From positions 620,001 through 684,000 of the forward strand of contig JAWKUN010000005.1 of NCBI GenBank assembly GCA_041398565.1: a stretch of 64,000 nucleotides of DNA, given 5' to 3'. Both the position numbers and the translations under genes were made by a program. The notes below the pieces were generated by a model, which worked only from the letters and a program-made list of their open reading frames with translations, searched no databases and was not told the origin of the DNA. The DNA comes from DATGPD01 sp041398565. GTDB lineage: Bacteria > Planctomycetota > UBA1135 > UBA2386. Shown in pieces: positions 9,803-19,148 of the stretch. The first letter of the stretch is position 1. Each line of letters begins with the position of its first letter.

Positions 9803-12067
9803 ATGCTCAGCCCGGTCCGCGACTACCCCGCGCTCAAGCGTGCCAACAGTCAGTTGTTGCGCGAGGACGTCGAACGCCGCGCCATCGTCTATCGCGGTCT
9901 GCCGGAGGTCGTGACCCTCAATCACTCGGACATCTGCAACCTGCGGTGTGTGATGTGTCCGCGCAATCTGGCGCAAGGCAAGCACCGCCTCGACCAGCGC
10001 GTGCTGGAACACGTCGTGAACGAGCTGTTCCCCACGGCGCACAAGGTCGTGCTGACGACGGCAGGTGGCGACCCGCTCGCGGTCGACTTCGACTTCCTGC
10101 TCGAGCGCGCACTGCGCTTCGGGGTGCGGGTCGACGCCGTGACCAACGGCGTCCTGCTGACACCCGACGTCTACCAGCGAGCTCGCGGCGCCCTCGACCA
10201 CCTCAACGTGTCGCTCGACAGCCACGTCCCCGAGGTCTACGAGCGGATTCGCCTCGGCGCGCGCTACGAGCGCATCGTCGGCAACCTGAGCGCGATCGCC
10301 GAGGAGCGGCGACGCCAGCCGGACGGGGTGCTGCTGTCGCTGAGCGCCGTGGTGATGCGCTCCAACCTGCCGCACCTCGCCGACTTCGTGCGCTTCGCCC
10401 GCCAGTTCGCGCCGGACGGCATCGTCCTGCAGCGGCTGCGGCACGAGGTGAAGCCGACACCGGAGGAAGAGCCCGAGCGCAGCATGTCGCCGGCCGAGAT
10501 CGCCGGACACCTCGCCGATGCGGCGACGGCGGCGCGCGAGGCCGGCCTCAACCTGTTCACCACCGAACTCGGCGTCCCGAGCGTGATCGCCCAACACCCG
10601 CGCCCGAAGGTGCCACCGACGCTCGAGGGTCACGGCCTGTGCTGGTTCCTCGCCCAGAACTTCAACGTGATGTACACGGGCGAGGTGTTTCCCTGCTGTA
10701 TCCCGACCGACTACTGCCTCGGCGACGTGCGCTATCAGGACCCGGCAGAGATCTGGAACGGCACGCCGATGCAAAACCTGCGTGCGGCCCACCTGTCGCG
10801 ACGCGGCACGGTGTTCTGTTCCGGCTGCCTGCACGCGCCACACTTGCCGGCGCGGGGACCGAAGAAGGTGGTCGCGGCGGTGCAGTGGACACGCGCCCGC
10901 AGCTCGCTGGCGCGCAGTTGGGTCCGGCGGCGGGTGGTGCGGCGGCACGCGGCGCCGATCTTCGCCACGCCCGCGCCCGAACTCGAGCCGCGCGACGGCG
11001 GCTTCTTGGACGCGCCGGCTCCGGCCGACGTGACGACGTTCGGCGAAGACATCGACGTGGCCACCGTGCATCCCGCCGACGGCAGCCTCTGGATCGCCCG
11101 CGCCGGGCGGCTGTGGCGCCACGATCGCGCCGAGCCCGACGGCGCCGTCGAGGTGACGCGTCTGGTGGACGCAACGCCGACGCGCGTGGCGTGCCTGCAT
11201 TGGGTCGCGCCCGACGCCCTCGTCTTCGCCGTCGAGTCGGGAGGCGGGCTGCAGCGACTGCAAGCCGGCGTGCGCACGCTGGCGCTGCCGCTGTCCGAGC
11301 CGCGTGCCTTCGTGCGACAGAGCGGGGTCTCGCTCGGCCCGGACGGAACGGTGTGGGTCGGCGAGTACGGCGTGTTCCCCGGCGCACGCTGTGCGCGCGT
11401 GTACCGCAGCCGCGATGCCGGGCGCAGCTTCGTGGAGGTGCAGCACCTCCCGGCCCGCCACGTGCACCTCGTGCAGTGCCTGGCGGACGGACGCGTGTTG
11501 ATCACCACCGGCGACCTCGGCGCCGAGCGGCGCCTGTACGTGGGCACCGGCGCCGCGTTTCGCTGCCTACGGCCGGCGTGGGCCGGGTTCGTGGCGTGCG
11601 CCCGGACCGCCGCTGGCTTCCACTTCGGCACCGAACTGTCCAGCGGCAACGGCCTGCTCCGCTTCCGAGCGGGCCTCGAAAGCGTCCCCGAGTTCCGCGC
11701 CTTGCCCGCCGCCCTCGACCTGCAGGTGCGGCGCCTCGCCGTGGCCGGCGATGGCCGGCTGTTCGCTTTGTGCGCCATGGACGCCGACCTCGTCGCCCGG
11801 CGCAAGGGCCGTCGGGCGGTGCTGCTCGGCTCGGACGACGACGGCGCCACCTGGTCGGTGGTGCACCGTTTCGCCGCCGACTGGTCGGATGCCACGGAGG
11901 ACTTCGTGCTGCTGCCGCAGCCGCCGACGCGCCTGCTCACGACCGGCCCCGGCCGCGCCTGTCTGATCCACGTCGAGGTCGCGGCCGAACGGCGCGATGG
12001 CCGGACGACCGAGGCCGTCGGCCATCGCCCCAGCCTTGCAGCGGATGGAGCCAGGCCCCACCGCTGA
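9803..12067 (+). CDS. Radical SAM/SPASM protein fused to a propeller-like domain
   Basis: A 754-residue protein. Residues 45-52 carry the radical SAM cluster motif CNLRCVMC (C45, C49, C52), followed by the usual TTAGGDPL and VTNGVLL strands and HLNVSLDS. Residues about 278-350 form a SPASM-type auxiliary-cluster region with cysteines in GLCWF, FPCCIPTDYC and FCSGCLHAP. From about residue 390 to the end the protein has repeated WIARAGRLWRHD-, VWVGEYGVFPGARCARVYRSRDAGRSF- and LLGSDDDGATWSVVHRF-like strands, typical of sialidase/BNR-type beta-propellers. SPASM enzymes often modify peptides or proteins, but no small precursor gene is visible next to it. The ATG at 9803 lies just upstream of the conserved region. 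Confidence 0.88.
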   Translation: MLSPVRDYPALKRANSQLLREDVERRAIVYRGLPEVVTLNHSDICNLRCVMCPRNLAQGKHRLDQRVLEHVVNELFPTAHKVVLTTAGGDPLAVDFDFLLERALRFGVRVDAVTNGVLLTPDVYQRARGALDHLNVSLDSHVPEVYERIRLGARYERIVGNLSAIAEERRRQPDGVLLSLSAVVMRSNLPHLADFVRFARQFAPDGIVLQRLRHEVKPTPEEEPERSMSPAEIAGHLADAATAAREAGLNLFTTELGVPSVIAQHPRPKVPPTLEGHGLCWFLAQNFNVMYTGEVFPCCIPTDYCLGDVRYQDPAEIWNGTPMQNLRAAHLSRRGTVFCSGCLHAPHLPARGPKKVVAAVQWTRARSSLARSWVRRRVVRRHAAPIFATPAPELEPRDGGFLDAPAPADVTTFGEDIDVATVHPADGSLWIARAGRLWRHDRAEPDGAVEVTRLVDATPTRVACLHWVAPDALVFAVESGGGLQRLQAGVRTLALPLSEPRAFVRQSGVSLGPDGTVWVGEYGVFPGARCARVYRSRDAGRSFVEVQHLPARHVHLVQCLADGRVLITTGDLGAERRLYVGTGAAFRCLRPAWAGFVACARTAAGFHFGTELSSGNGLLRFRAGLESVPEFRALPAALDLQVRRLAVAGDGRLFALCAMDADLVARRKGRRAVLLGSDDDGATWSVVHRFAADWSDATEDFVLLPQPPTRLLTTGPGRACLIHVEVAAERRDGRTTEAVGHRPSLAADGARPHR

Positions 12068-12075
12068 ACGCTGGG
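12029..12075. repeat. Intergenic palindromic element, member 1
   Basis: A nested inverted repeat at the end of the radical SAM gene. The outer arms are CCCAGC (12029-12034) and GCTGGG (12070-12075); the core TGGAGCCAGGCCCCA is at 12046-12060. The core fits the TGGAGYC-N-GRCNCCA pattern also found at 19546, 29511, 31886 and 38353. It overlaps the stop codon and could fold as a terminator-like hairpin, although no T-run follows. Confidence 0.5.
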
Positions 12076-12291
12076 TCAGTTGGAAGCGCAAGCGGCCGTG
12101 CGGACGGAGCACGCGGCGTTGACCCGGGCGCGTGCTTCCAATCGGTGCGCATCCGAGCAGCGAAGGCCCGCGACTGTTGCGGCGAGGGCGTCACGAATAC
12201 GTCGGGGAGTGCGGCAATCGAGGGGTGGATGTCAACGCGCGTGCCCGGGGCCTCCGCCCGACCCGGCAGCGGCGGCGGCGCGCCCCGGCCT

Positions 12292-13176
12292 TCACCCCGA
12301 CCGCGGCTTCGGCGCGCAGGCGATCAACGCATCGAGCATGGGGTTCTCGGGCGCGTCCTTGCGCCACGCGAGCACGATCGGAAAGGTCACGCGCGGACTC
12401 CCCCACGCGTACGCGGCCAGCCGCCGCCCCTTCGGCCCGTCGGGGTCGAGGCTCGGCACCAGCGACCAGCCGAGCCCCGACTCGACGAAGCCGAGGATGG
12501 CGTCGGCGGTGTCGAGAGCGATCGACGCGGCCGGGGAGATGTCGTGTTGCACGAGCGCCTGCACCTGGAGCGCATGTTGGCGGGTGCCGACCGGGTAGCT
12601 GAGGAATGGCAACGCCCCCAATTCGCGCAGCTTGGGCCGGCCGCGCGCCGGCGCATGCTCGCGCGGCACCACCAGGCACGCGTGCACGACCGCGACCGTT
12701 TGGCTGGCGACGTCAGGAGGAACGTCGGGCAGATGGGCGACGAGTGCGTCGGCAGCGCCGCTGCGCAGCAGGCCGACGTCGACGTGGATCAACTCCTGCA
12801 GGTGGAGCTGCACCGCCGGACGCCGCCGGCGCAAGGCCAGCAGCCAGTCGGGCAGGAGCTGGCGAATCAGCAGCGACTCGGCGTGGATGGTGAGCGCGCC
12901 GTCGAACTCGCCGGTGCGCAGGCCGTGCAGCACCTGCGGCAAGTCGCGCAGGAAGGGGCCGACGAACGCCAGAAGGTGCGCGCCCGCCGGCGTCGGCCGC
13001 ATCTGGTCCTTGCCGACGCGCTCCAACAGCTGCAGCCCGACCTCGCGCTCCAGCTTGCGCACCTGCTGGTGCAGGGCCGGCTGGGTGATCGGATACGGCG
13101 CGGCCCGAGCGGCCCGGGCGTAGCCGCCCTGGCTCGCCACCAAGTGGAATCCGACCAGGCGGTTCAGGTCGATCAT
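12292..13176 (-). CDS. LysR-type transcriptional regulator
   Basis: A 294-residue regulator. The N-terminal 65 residues are a LysR helix-turn-helix (VASQGGYARAARAAPYPITQPALHQQVRKLEREVGLQLLERVGKDQMRPTPAG) and the rest a periplasmic-binding-like effector domain (SLDTADAILGFVESGLGWSLVPSL near the end). The ATG at 13176 gives the usual LysR start; longer frames upstream add atypical sequence. It diverges from the MFS-PlsC-AMP-ligase fusion across 90 bp, the classical layout for a LysR protein controlling its neighbour. Effector unknown. Confidence 0.9.
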   Translation of the reverse strand: MIDLNRLVGFHLVASQGGYARAARAAPYPITQPALHQQVRKLEREVGLQLLERVGKDQMRPTPAGAHLLAFVGPFLRDLPQVLHGLRTGEFDGALTIHAESLLIRQLLPDWLLALRRRRPAVQLHLQELIHVDVGLLRSGAADALVAHLPDVPPDVASQTVAVVHACLVVPREHAPARGRPKLRELGALPFLSYPVGTRQHALQVQALVQHDISPAASIALDTADAILGFVESGLGWSLVPSLDPDGPKGRRLAAYAWGSPRVTFPIVLAWRKDAPENPMLDALIACAPKPRSG

Positions 13177-13266
13177 GAAGCAGATCTTATCGAAGCGTGC
13201 AGCACAACTTCCTCCCTGGAAACGACACGCGTGACGATACTTCCCGCGTCCGAACCAGGCACCCGC

Positions 13267-16200
13267 ATGAACTCGAGCACCGACGACATCCGTCCCGCCC
13301 CGGCCCCGCATATCCGCGGCCTGCTGGTGGCTCAGTTCTTCGGAGCGTTCAACGACAACGCCTTCAAGATGATGGTGACGCTGCTCGCCATCGCCGCCGT
13401 GCGCGACGAGGGTGAAATGGCGGCACAGTCGGTGACGACCTTCGCGTTCGTCGTGTTCACCCTGCCGCTCATGCTGTGCTCGCTGCCGGCCATGGCGCTG
13501 GGCGACCGGGTCAGCAAGCGCTCGCTGGTGCTGTGGACCAAGTTCGCCGAGATCGTCCTGATGCTGGGCGGCACGCTGGCGCTGGCGGTCGCGCCGAGCG
13601 GCTGGCTACCCCTCGTCGTACTGGCCGGCATGGGCGCGCAGAGCGCCCTGTTCTCGCCTGCCAAATACGGCATCCTGCCGGAGATCCTGCCGCACGAGGC
13701 GCTGACCACCGCCAACGGCCGACTCGAAGCGGCGAGCTTCCTGGCGATCATCCTGGGCACGCTCGCCGGCGGCCTGCTGCTGGCGGCGTGCGGGCCGCAG
13801 CCGTGGATCGGCGGCGCCGTGCTGAGCGTGCTGGCCGTGGTCGGCTTCGGCGCGGCGCTGTCGCTGCCGCCGGTACCACCCAGCGGCAGCGCCGAGCCGT
13901 TCGGGGTGGTGCTCGGCTCGGCCTGGCGCGCCCTGCGCGGCAAGCGCGCGCTGTGGCTGGCGATGCTCGGCACGGTCGTGTTCTGGGGCTTGGCCAGCCT
14001 GCTCGGCCAGGATGTGCTGGTCTACGGCAAGCAAGTGCTCGGCCTCGACGACACGCTGTCGGGCTTGCCGTACGCGCTGTTCGCCATCGGCGTCGGCATG
14101 GGCTCGCTGCTCGCCGGCCGCCTGGCGCGCGGCAAGGTCGAGATCGGCCTCATCCCGCTGGGCGCGCTCGGCCTGGCGTTCGGCACCGGCGCGATGGGTC
14201 TGCTGGCGCCGGGGCGCGTCGGCACCTGCGCCTTCATGACCGTGCTCGGTGTCGCCAGCGGCTTCGTCGTCGTGCCGCTGAACGCGCTGGTGCAGTGGCA
14301 CGCGCCGGCCGACCGCCGCGGCGCGGTGATCGCACTCATCAACGGCCTGTCGTTCGCCGGCATCCTCGCCGGCAACCTCGGCTGTCTGCTCCTCGCGCGC
14401 CAGGGGGCGAGCGCCGCGACCATCCTGGTGGTCGCCGCCGCGCTGACGCTGGCGGCCACGCTGTGGGCGATCTGGCTGTTGCCGGTGGCGCTGATGCGCA
14501 TGCTCGTGCTGCTGGCGGCGCACACCCTGTACCGGGTGCGCGTGCTCGGCGATCGCCACGTGCCGCAGACCGGCGGCGCGCTCTTGGTGCCGAACCACGT
14601 GTCCTTCCTCGACGGCGTGTTCATGGTCGCCGCCCTCGACCGGCCGATCCGCTTCGTGGTCGAGAAGCACTGGTACGAAAGACCGCTCCTGAAGCCCTTC
14701 CTGCGCGCGCTGCGCGCCATCCCGATCACCGGCAGCGGCGGCCCGCGCGTCGTGCTGCGGGCGCTGCGCGAGGCCGGCCAGGCCCTCGACGACGGCGAAC
14801 TCGTCTGCCTGTTCGCCGAGGGCGAGATCAGCCGCATGGGCAGCACGCTGCCCTTCCGCCGCGGTCTGCAGCGCATCGTCAAGGGGCGCAGCGCCAAGAT
14901 CGTGCCGGTGCACCTCGACCGTGTGTACGGCGGCCTCCTGAGCGCGCAGCAGGGGCGCGTGCGCTGGTGGCCGACGCGCGTGCCGTGCCCGGTCACGGTG
15001 TCGTTCGGGCCGCCGCTCGCCAACGACGTGGCCCCGGTGGAAGTGCGCCGCCGGGTCGAACTGCTGGGCGAACGTGCCTGGCGCCTGCGTGCGCGCGAAC
15101 TGCGCCCGCTGCACGTCGGCGTCGTGCGCCAGGCGCGCCGCGCCCCGTGGCGGCCGGCGCTGTCCGACACGCAAGGCCGCCGGCTGTCGCGGCTCGGCGC
15201 CACGGCGGGCGCCGTCGTGCTGGCGCGCCGGCTGCGAGTGCCGTGCGCCGGCGAGGAACGTCTGGGCATCTTGCTGCCGCCGTCGGTCGGCGGCGCCTTG
15301 GCCGCCGTCGCAACCAGCCTGTCCGGCCGCACGGCGGTGCCACTCAACTACACGGTCGGCCCGGCGGCGCTGGCCTCGGCCGTGCGGCAGGCCGGTCTAC
15401 GCACCGTCCTCACGTCGCGTGCCTTCCTCGACAAGCTGCCGGTGACGCTGCCCGAAGGCGTCCGCGTGCTGGCGCTCGAGGACCTGCTGGCCGGCGGCGG
15501 ACGCCTCGAGCGCGCGGGCGCCGCACTGCGGGCACTACTGTGGCCGATCGGCCGACTGGAGCGAGCCTGTGGCGCCGCCCGCCGCGTCACCAGCGACGAC
15601 GTGGCGGTGGTGATCTTCAGCAGCGGTAGCACCGGCGAGCCCAAGGGCGTCGAGCTCACCCACACCAACGTGCACGCCAACTGTGAAGCCACCGCTCAGG
15701 TCATTCCGCTCGAGCCGAGCGACCGTCTCGTCGGTGTGCTCCCCCTGTTCCACTCGTTCGGCAACATGGCGCTGTGGTACGCGCTGCAGCAGGGCGCCGG
15801 CATGGTCTTCCACCCCAATCCGCTCGACGCCGCCGCGGTCGGCGAACTCGTGGCGCAGCACCGCGCCACCATTCTGCTGGCGACCCCGACCTTCCTGCAG
15901 CTCTACCTGCGCCGCTGCGAGCCGGGCCAGTTCGGTTCGCTGCGCGTGGTGCTGACCGGCGCCGAGAAGTTGCCCGATCCGCTCGCCGACGCCTTCGCCG
16001 ACCGCTTCGGCATCCGACCGATCCAGGGCTACGGCTGCACCGAGTGCGCGCCCGTCGTCGCCGCCAGCACGCCCGGCTACCGCGCCCCCGGCTTCTACCA
16101 GGCCGGCTCGCGCCGCGGGTCGGTGGGCCGGCCGCTGCCTGGCATCGCCGTTTCCATCGTCGACCCCGACACGCGCACGCCGCTGCCGGTGGGCGAGAGC

Positions 16201-16692
16201 GGCCTGGTGTTGGTGCGCGGCCCCAACGTGATGCGCGGCTACCTCGGCAGGCCCGACCTCACCGCCGCCGCCATGCACCGGGGCAGCTACGTCACCGGCG
16301 ACATCGGTCGCCTCGACGAGGACGGCTTCCTGTTTCTCACCGACCGCCTGTCGCGCTTCTCGAAGATCGGCGGCGAGATGGTGCCGCACGGCACGGTCGA
16401 GGAGCACCTGCAGGAGTGCAGCGGCCGCACCGAGCGCGCCTTCGCCGTGTGCGGCGTACCCGACACCAAGAAGGGGGAGCGCTTGATGGTGCTGACGACG
16501 GTGGCACGCCAAGACCTCGTGGCCGTGCTGCAGCGCCTGAGCGAGCGCGGCCTGCCGCCGCTGTTCGTACCGCGGGCCGAGCAGTTCGTCGAGGTGACCG
16601 CGTTGCCGCTGCTCGGCACCGGCAAGCTCGACCTGCGGGCGGTGAAGGAGCAGTGCCTGGCGGCGGCGATGGACGCGGCGAGCCTGGATTGA
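13267..16692 (+). CDS. aas: Lysophospholipid transporter/acyltransferase/acyl-ACP synthetase fusion
   Basis: A 1141-residue three-part protein. Residues about 15-415 are an MFS transporter of the LplT type (opening with FFGAFNDNAFKMMV). Residues about 420-610 are a PlsC-type acyltransferase with the HX4D motif in NHVSFLDG (about residue 443). Residues about 640-1141 are an AMP-binding ligase with the phosphate loop SSGSTGEPKG (about residue 784) and YGCTECAPVVA. E. coli has the same functions as LplT and Aas: lysophospholipids are flipped inward and re-acylated at the inner membrane. The fused form is known in other bacteria. The ATG at 13267 was chosen although the frame stays open far upstream, because the LplT-like sequence begins there. 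Confidence 0.92.
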   Translation: MNSSTDDIRPAPAPHIRGLLVAQFFGAFNDNAFKMMVTLLAIAAVRDEGEMAAQSVTTFAFVVFTLPLMLCSLPAMALGDRVSKRSLVLWTKFAEIVLMLGGTLALAVAPSGWLPLVVLAGMGAQSALFSPAKYGILPEILPHEALTTANGRLEAASFLAIILGTLAGGLLLAACGPQPWIGGAVLSVLAVVGFGAALSLPPVPPSGSAEPFGVVLGSAWRALRGKRALWLAMLGTVVFWGLASLLGQDVLVYGKQVLGLDDTLSGLPYALFAIGVGMGSLLAGRLARGKVEIGLIPLGALGLAFGTGAMGLLAPGRVGTCAFMTVLGVASGFVVVPLNALVQWHAPADRRGAVIALINGLSFAGILAGNLGCLLLARQGASAATILVVAAALTLAATLWAIWLLPVALMRMLVLLAAHTLYRVRVLGDRHVPQTGGALLVPNHVSFLDGVFMVAALDRPIRFVVEKHWYERPLLKPFLRALRAIPITGSGGPRVVLRALREAGQALDDGELVCLFAEGEISRMGSTLPFRRGLQRIVKGRSAKIVPVHLDRVYGGLLSAQQGRVRWWPTRVPCPVTVSFGPPLANDVAPVEVRRRVELLGERAWRLRARELRPLHVGVVRQARRAPWRPALSDTQGRRLSRLGATAGAVVLARRLRVPCAGEERLGILLPPSVGGALAAVATSLSGRTAVPLNYTVGPAALASAVRQAGLRTVLTSRAFLDKLPVTLPEGVRVLALEDLLAGGGRLERAGAALRALLWPIGRLERACGAARRVTSDDVAVVIFSSGSTGEPKGVELTHTNVHANCEATAQVIPLEPSDRLVGVLPLFHSFGNMALWYALQQGAGMVFHPNPLDAAAVGELVAQHRATILLATPTFLQLYLRRCEPGQFGSLRVVLTGAEKLPDPLADAFADRFGIRPIQGYGCTECAPVVAASTPGYRAPGFYQAGSRRGSVGRPLPGIAVSIVDPDTRTPLPVGESGLVLVRGPNVMRGYLGRPDLTAAAMHRGSYVTGDIGRLDEDGFLFLTDRLSRFSKIGGEMVPHGTVEEHLQECSGRTERAFAVCGVPDTKKGERLMVLTTVARQDLVAVLQRLSERGLPPLFVPRAEQFVEVTALPLLGTGKLDLRAVKEQCLAAAMDAASLD

Positions 16693-16735
16693 GGACGGCC
16701 GAGGTTCCGATGCCGGCCCGGCTCGGGTGTCTCGG

Positions 16736-17725
16736 TCAGCGCTCCCGGCGCGAAGCGGGCACTGTCGTCGAGCGCGCCAGCACGACACGCAAGCCGAGGT
16801 CGGTGCCGCGCGTGTCGGGGGCGCAGGCCATGCGATTGGCCGAGCGAAGGTACGGCGCCGAGTAGGCGAAGCTACCGCCGCGGCACACGCGCTCGTTGCC
16901 GACGCGGCCGCACGGGTCGAAGGCGCCATTGCGGTAGGTGTCGGTGACGACCTCGACGGTGCGCCCGGTGTCGCGGGTGGCGGCGGCGTCGAGACACCAC
17001 TCCCACACGTTGCCGTGCATGTCGAACAAACCCCATGCGTTGGCGCGGCGTGAGGCGACGCGGTGCGGGTGGGCGCCGTCGCGAGCGTCGGCATAGACCG
17101 CGTAGGACGGCAGCGCCACGACGTGACAGCAGTAATCACCCTCGCTCCCGGCTCGGCACGCGAGCTCCCACTCGGCTTCGGTCGGCAAGCGGTAGACGTG
17201 GCCGTCGGGCAGCGCGCGGCTCGCCCACTCGCGCACGGTGAGCGCCTCGCAGAAGGTCACGGCCTCCGACCAGGTCATGCCGCTCGCCGCCACCTCGCCG
17301 CTCGCGAAGGAGTCGGCTGCACCGGCTTCCTTGCTCGATGTCGGCGGAACGGCATCGTCCTGGTTGCGCCACGGCGCGGAGCTGAGCACGCGTGCCCACT
17401 GCGCACGCGTCACCTCGGTCGACGCGATCCAGAAGCCGTGGCCGATCTCGGCCACGTGCGGCCGTTCGTCGGGCGCGGCATCGGCGGTGCGCGAGCCCAT
17501 CACCACGGACTGTGCCGGCACCCACACCATGGTCAGGCCGAAGCCGTTGCGGAAGGACGCGGGAATGGCCACCTCGGCGGTGCCCCCCGGCAGAGCGGTC
17601 GACGTCGGCGCGGTCGAATCGGTGCGCGGCATCCAGTGCGCATAGACCCCGAGACCGGCGAGAACCGCAGCGCACACGATCGTCTCGCTCCGGATCAAAC
17701 GAATCGGTGGGAGACGCGATCGCAT
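16736..17725 (-). CDS. SUMF1/FGE-fold protein, membrane-anchored
   Basis: A 329-residue protein. An N-terminal hydrophobic segment (residues about 15-30, TIVCAAVLAGLGVYAHW) suggests a membrane anchor or uncleaved signal. The rest is a formylglycine-generating-enzyme-type domain: MVWVPAQSVVMGS, FWIASTEVTRAQWARVL, YRLPTEAEWELACRAG, GLFDMHGNVWEWCLD, RVCRGGSF and LGLRVVLA. The active-site cysteine pair that follows RGGSF in true sulfatase-activating enzymes is missing (FAYSAPYLRS instead), so formylglycine formation is unlikely. It converges on the preceding gene with 43 bp between them and diverges from the secreted-protein gene at 18055. Confidence 0.85.
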   Translation of the reverse strand: MRSRLPPIRLIRSETIVCAAVLAGLGVYAHWMPRTDSTAPTSTALPGGTAEVAIPASFRNGFGLTMVWVPAQSVVMGSRTADAAPDERPHVAEIGHGFWIASTEVTRAQWARVLSSAPWRNQDDAVPPTSSKEAGAADSFASGEVAASGMTWSEAVTFCEALTVREWASRALPDGHVYRLPTEAEWELACRAGSEGDYCCHVVALPSYAVYADARDGAHPHRVASRRANAWGLFDMHGNVWEWCLDAAATRDTGRTVEVVTDTYRNGAFDPCGRVGNERVCRGGSFAYSAPYLRSANRMACAPDTRGTDLGLRVVLARSTTVPASRRER

Positions 17726-17799
17726 CGGCAGACTGTAGACGGTGCCGCGGGGAGCGAACCGTGGATGGTTGCTCCGCCGCAGCGAAGTGACAACCCCCA

Positions 17800-17852
17800 T
17801 TGCGGCATGGGCCGCAACCAAGGGCTCATTTCAGTCGGCGCTTCGCGCCGAC
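17800..17852. repeat. Hairpin pair resembling the 189-bp structured repeat
   Basis: This lies in the 329-bp divergent gap 17726-18054. TTGCGGC-ATGG-GCCGCAA (17800-17817) and GTCGGCGC-TTC-GCGCCGAC (17834-17852) form two perfect hairpins. The order GGCCGCAACC-AAGGG, then the GTCGGCGC/GCGCCGAC hairpin, then an ACC-GAG stretch is also seen in the first 70 bases of the repeats at 47387 and 57962, suggesting a diverged relative. The rest of the gap must hold the promoters of the two flanking genes, but no clear -35/-10 pair is visible. Confidence 0.4.
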
Positions 17853-18054
17853 CGGAGAGGCGACCGGTTCTGCGCGTATGCCACCGTGCGCCGGACATCA
17901 CCGCGCCCGCTGCGGAATGGCTCGGCACGAAAAAGACACGCGCGCGCGGAACAAGCCCGCACCGCCGTATCGTCAGGATGCCGTGCCCACCCGCCGATGT
18001 GACCGCGCCTCCGGCCCGGTCACGGCCCCCGCGGCGGTCCTTCACCTTCCGATC

Positions 18055-19122
18055 ATGCGTCTCTCCCATATCCTCGCCCTGCTCACCTGCCAGCATCTGG
18101 CCGCGCAGTTCCGTGCGAGCGAGTTCCAGATCTACCCCGCTCCGAACACGGCGGACTTCGCGACACGGGGCACGCTCGGCAACAACCCGGGCGAGATCCT
18201 CATGGAAGTCCCCGCCACCCATTTCAGCGGCATCGGCCAGGACAACACTGGTACCGGCACGATCCTGATCGGGTTCCGCCACGTGCTTCAGGAACGGGCC
18301 TCGGCCACCGGCAACACCTACTCGCTCCTCGTGCGTCGTGGCACGGGCGGCCGGCCGTCGACCGACAGCGCTGGCATCCTGATGCAGACCTCGACGCTGA
18401 CGGGACCCCCATCGTCGGGCAACGCTGCCTGGATCATCACCTACGACCTGGCGACCCCGTCGGCGGCCTTGCCGACCTGCGACACCTTCTACTTCGGAGT
18501 GGAGACCTCGCCCGCGACCTCGTTCACCGGGCTGGCATGGCACATGGTGACGACCGGTGGCCCTGCCCGCGGCGACAACCCGGCCGAGAGTCCGCTGGTG
18601 CCCAACCTGGCATGGGATCGCGTCAGTGGCAGCCTCGTGCCGAGGCAGCCCCCGGTGTGCGCCTACAACATGAGCGTGCGCGTGCTGGCGCCGGTGCTGA
18701 ACGTCGGCAACGTCGATCCCTCGTGGAGCAACGGCAGCGCGATCAACTTCACCAGCTACGGGCTCGGAGGCATGTGGCCGCAGGTCTCGGGCACGCGGAG
18801 CGACGGTCTCGCCTGCCGAGTGCGCGACGCCAACAACGCCAACGGCTCGTTCGTGGTGTTCGCGAGTTCCGGTGTCGTCTGCCCTGGCTCGCCGCTCGGC
18901 AACCTCGCTACGGGCGCGCTGTACCTGACGCCGAGTGTCCTCGTGCCGGTGGCGTCGGCCTCGCTGACCAACACCGGCGAGGGGACGGCCCTGATCGCCG
19001 CCCCGGCCTCGCTTCCTACCGCACTGAGCAACCACACGCTGCACCTGCAGGCGTTCACGCTCGGCATCGGGGCGACGCTGCCAGGACACCTGAGCAATCG
19101 CGCCAGCACGCGGTTCCTGTGA
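18055..19122 (+). CDS. Secreted protein with tail domain type A
   Basis: A 355-residue protein starting with a short signal peptide (MRLSHILALLTCQHLAAQ). The body is not recognised. The last 75 residues (ALYLTPSVLVPVASASLTNTG, then LIAAPASLPTALSNHTLHLQAF) follow the pattern of the tail domain at 50205, 37118 and 9239. Two internal cysteine-containing segments (CDTFYFGVET, VVCPGSP) suggest an extracytoplasmic protein. The ATG at 18055 starts the signal peptide; the longer upstream frame is shadow sequence. Confidence 0.75.
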   Translation: MRLSHILALLTCQHLAAQFRASEFQIYPAPNTADFATRGTLGNNPGEILMEVPATHFSGIGQDNTGTGTILIGFRHVLQERASATGNTYSLLVRRGTGGRPSTDSAGILMQTSTLTGPPSSGNAAWIITYDLATPSAALPTCDTFYFGVETSPATSFTGLAWHMVTTGGPARGDNPAESPLVPNLAWDRVSGSLVPRQPPVCAYNMSVRVLAPVLNVGNVDPSWSNGSAINFTSYGLGGMWPQVSGTRSDGLACRVRDANNANGSFVVFASSGVVCPGSPLGNLATGALYLTPSVLVPVASASLTNTGEGTALIAAPASLPTALSNHTLHLQAFTLGIGATLPGHLSNRASTRFL

Positions 19123-19148
19123 GCGCCGGGGCGGGCTAGCCTGCGGGG

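Noticed and set aside
9766..13266. A continuous open frame upstream of and in frame with the aas-like gene, overlapping the radical SAM and LysR genes
   Set aside because: Its translation is arginine/alanine-rich shadow sequence without motifs, while the overlapping frames encode clear protein families. GC-rich DNA gives long spurious frames.
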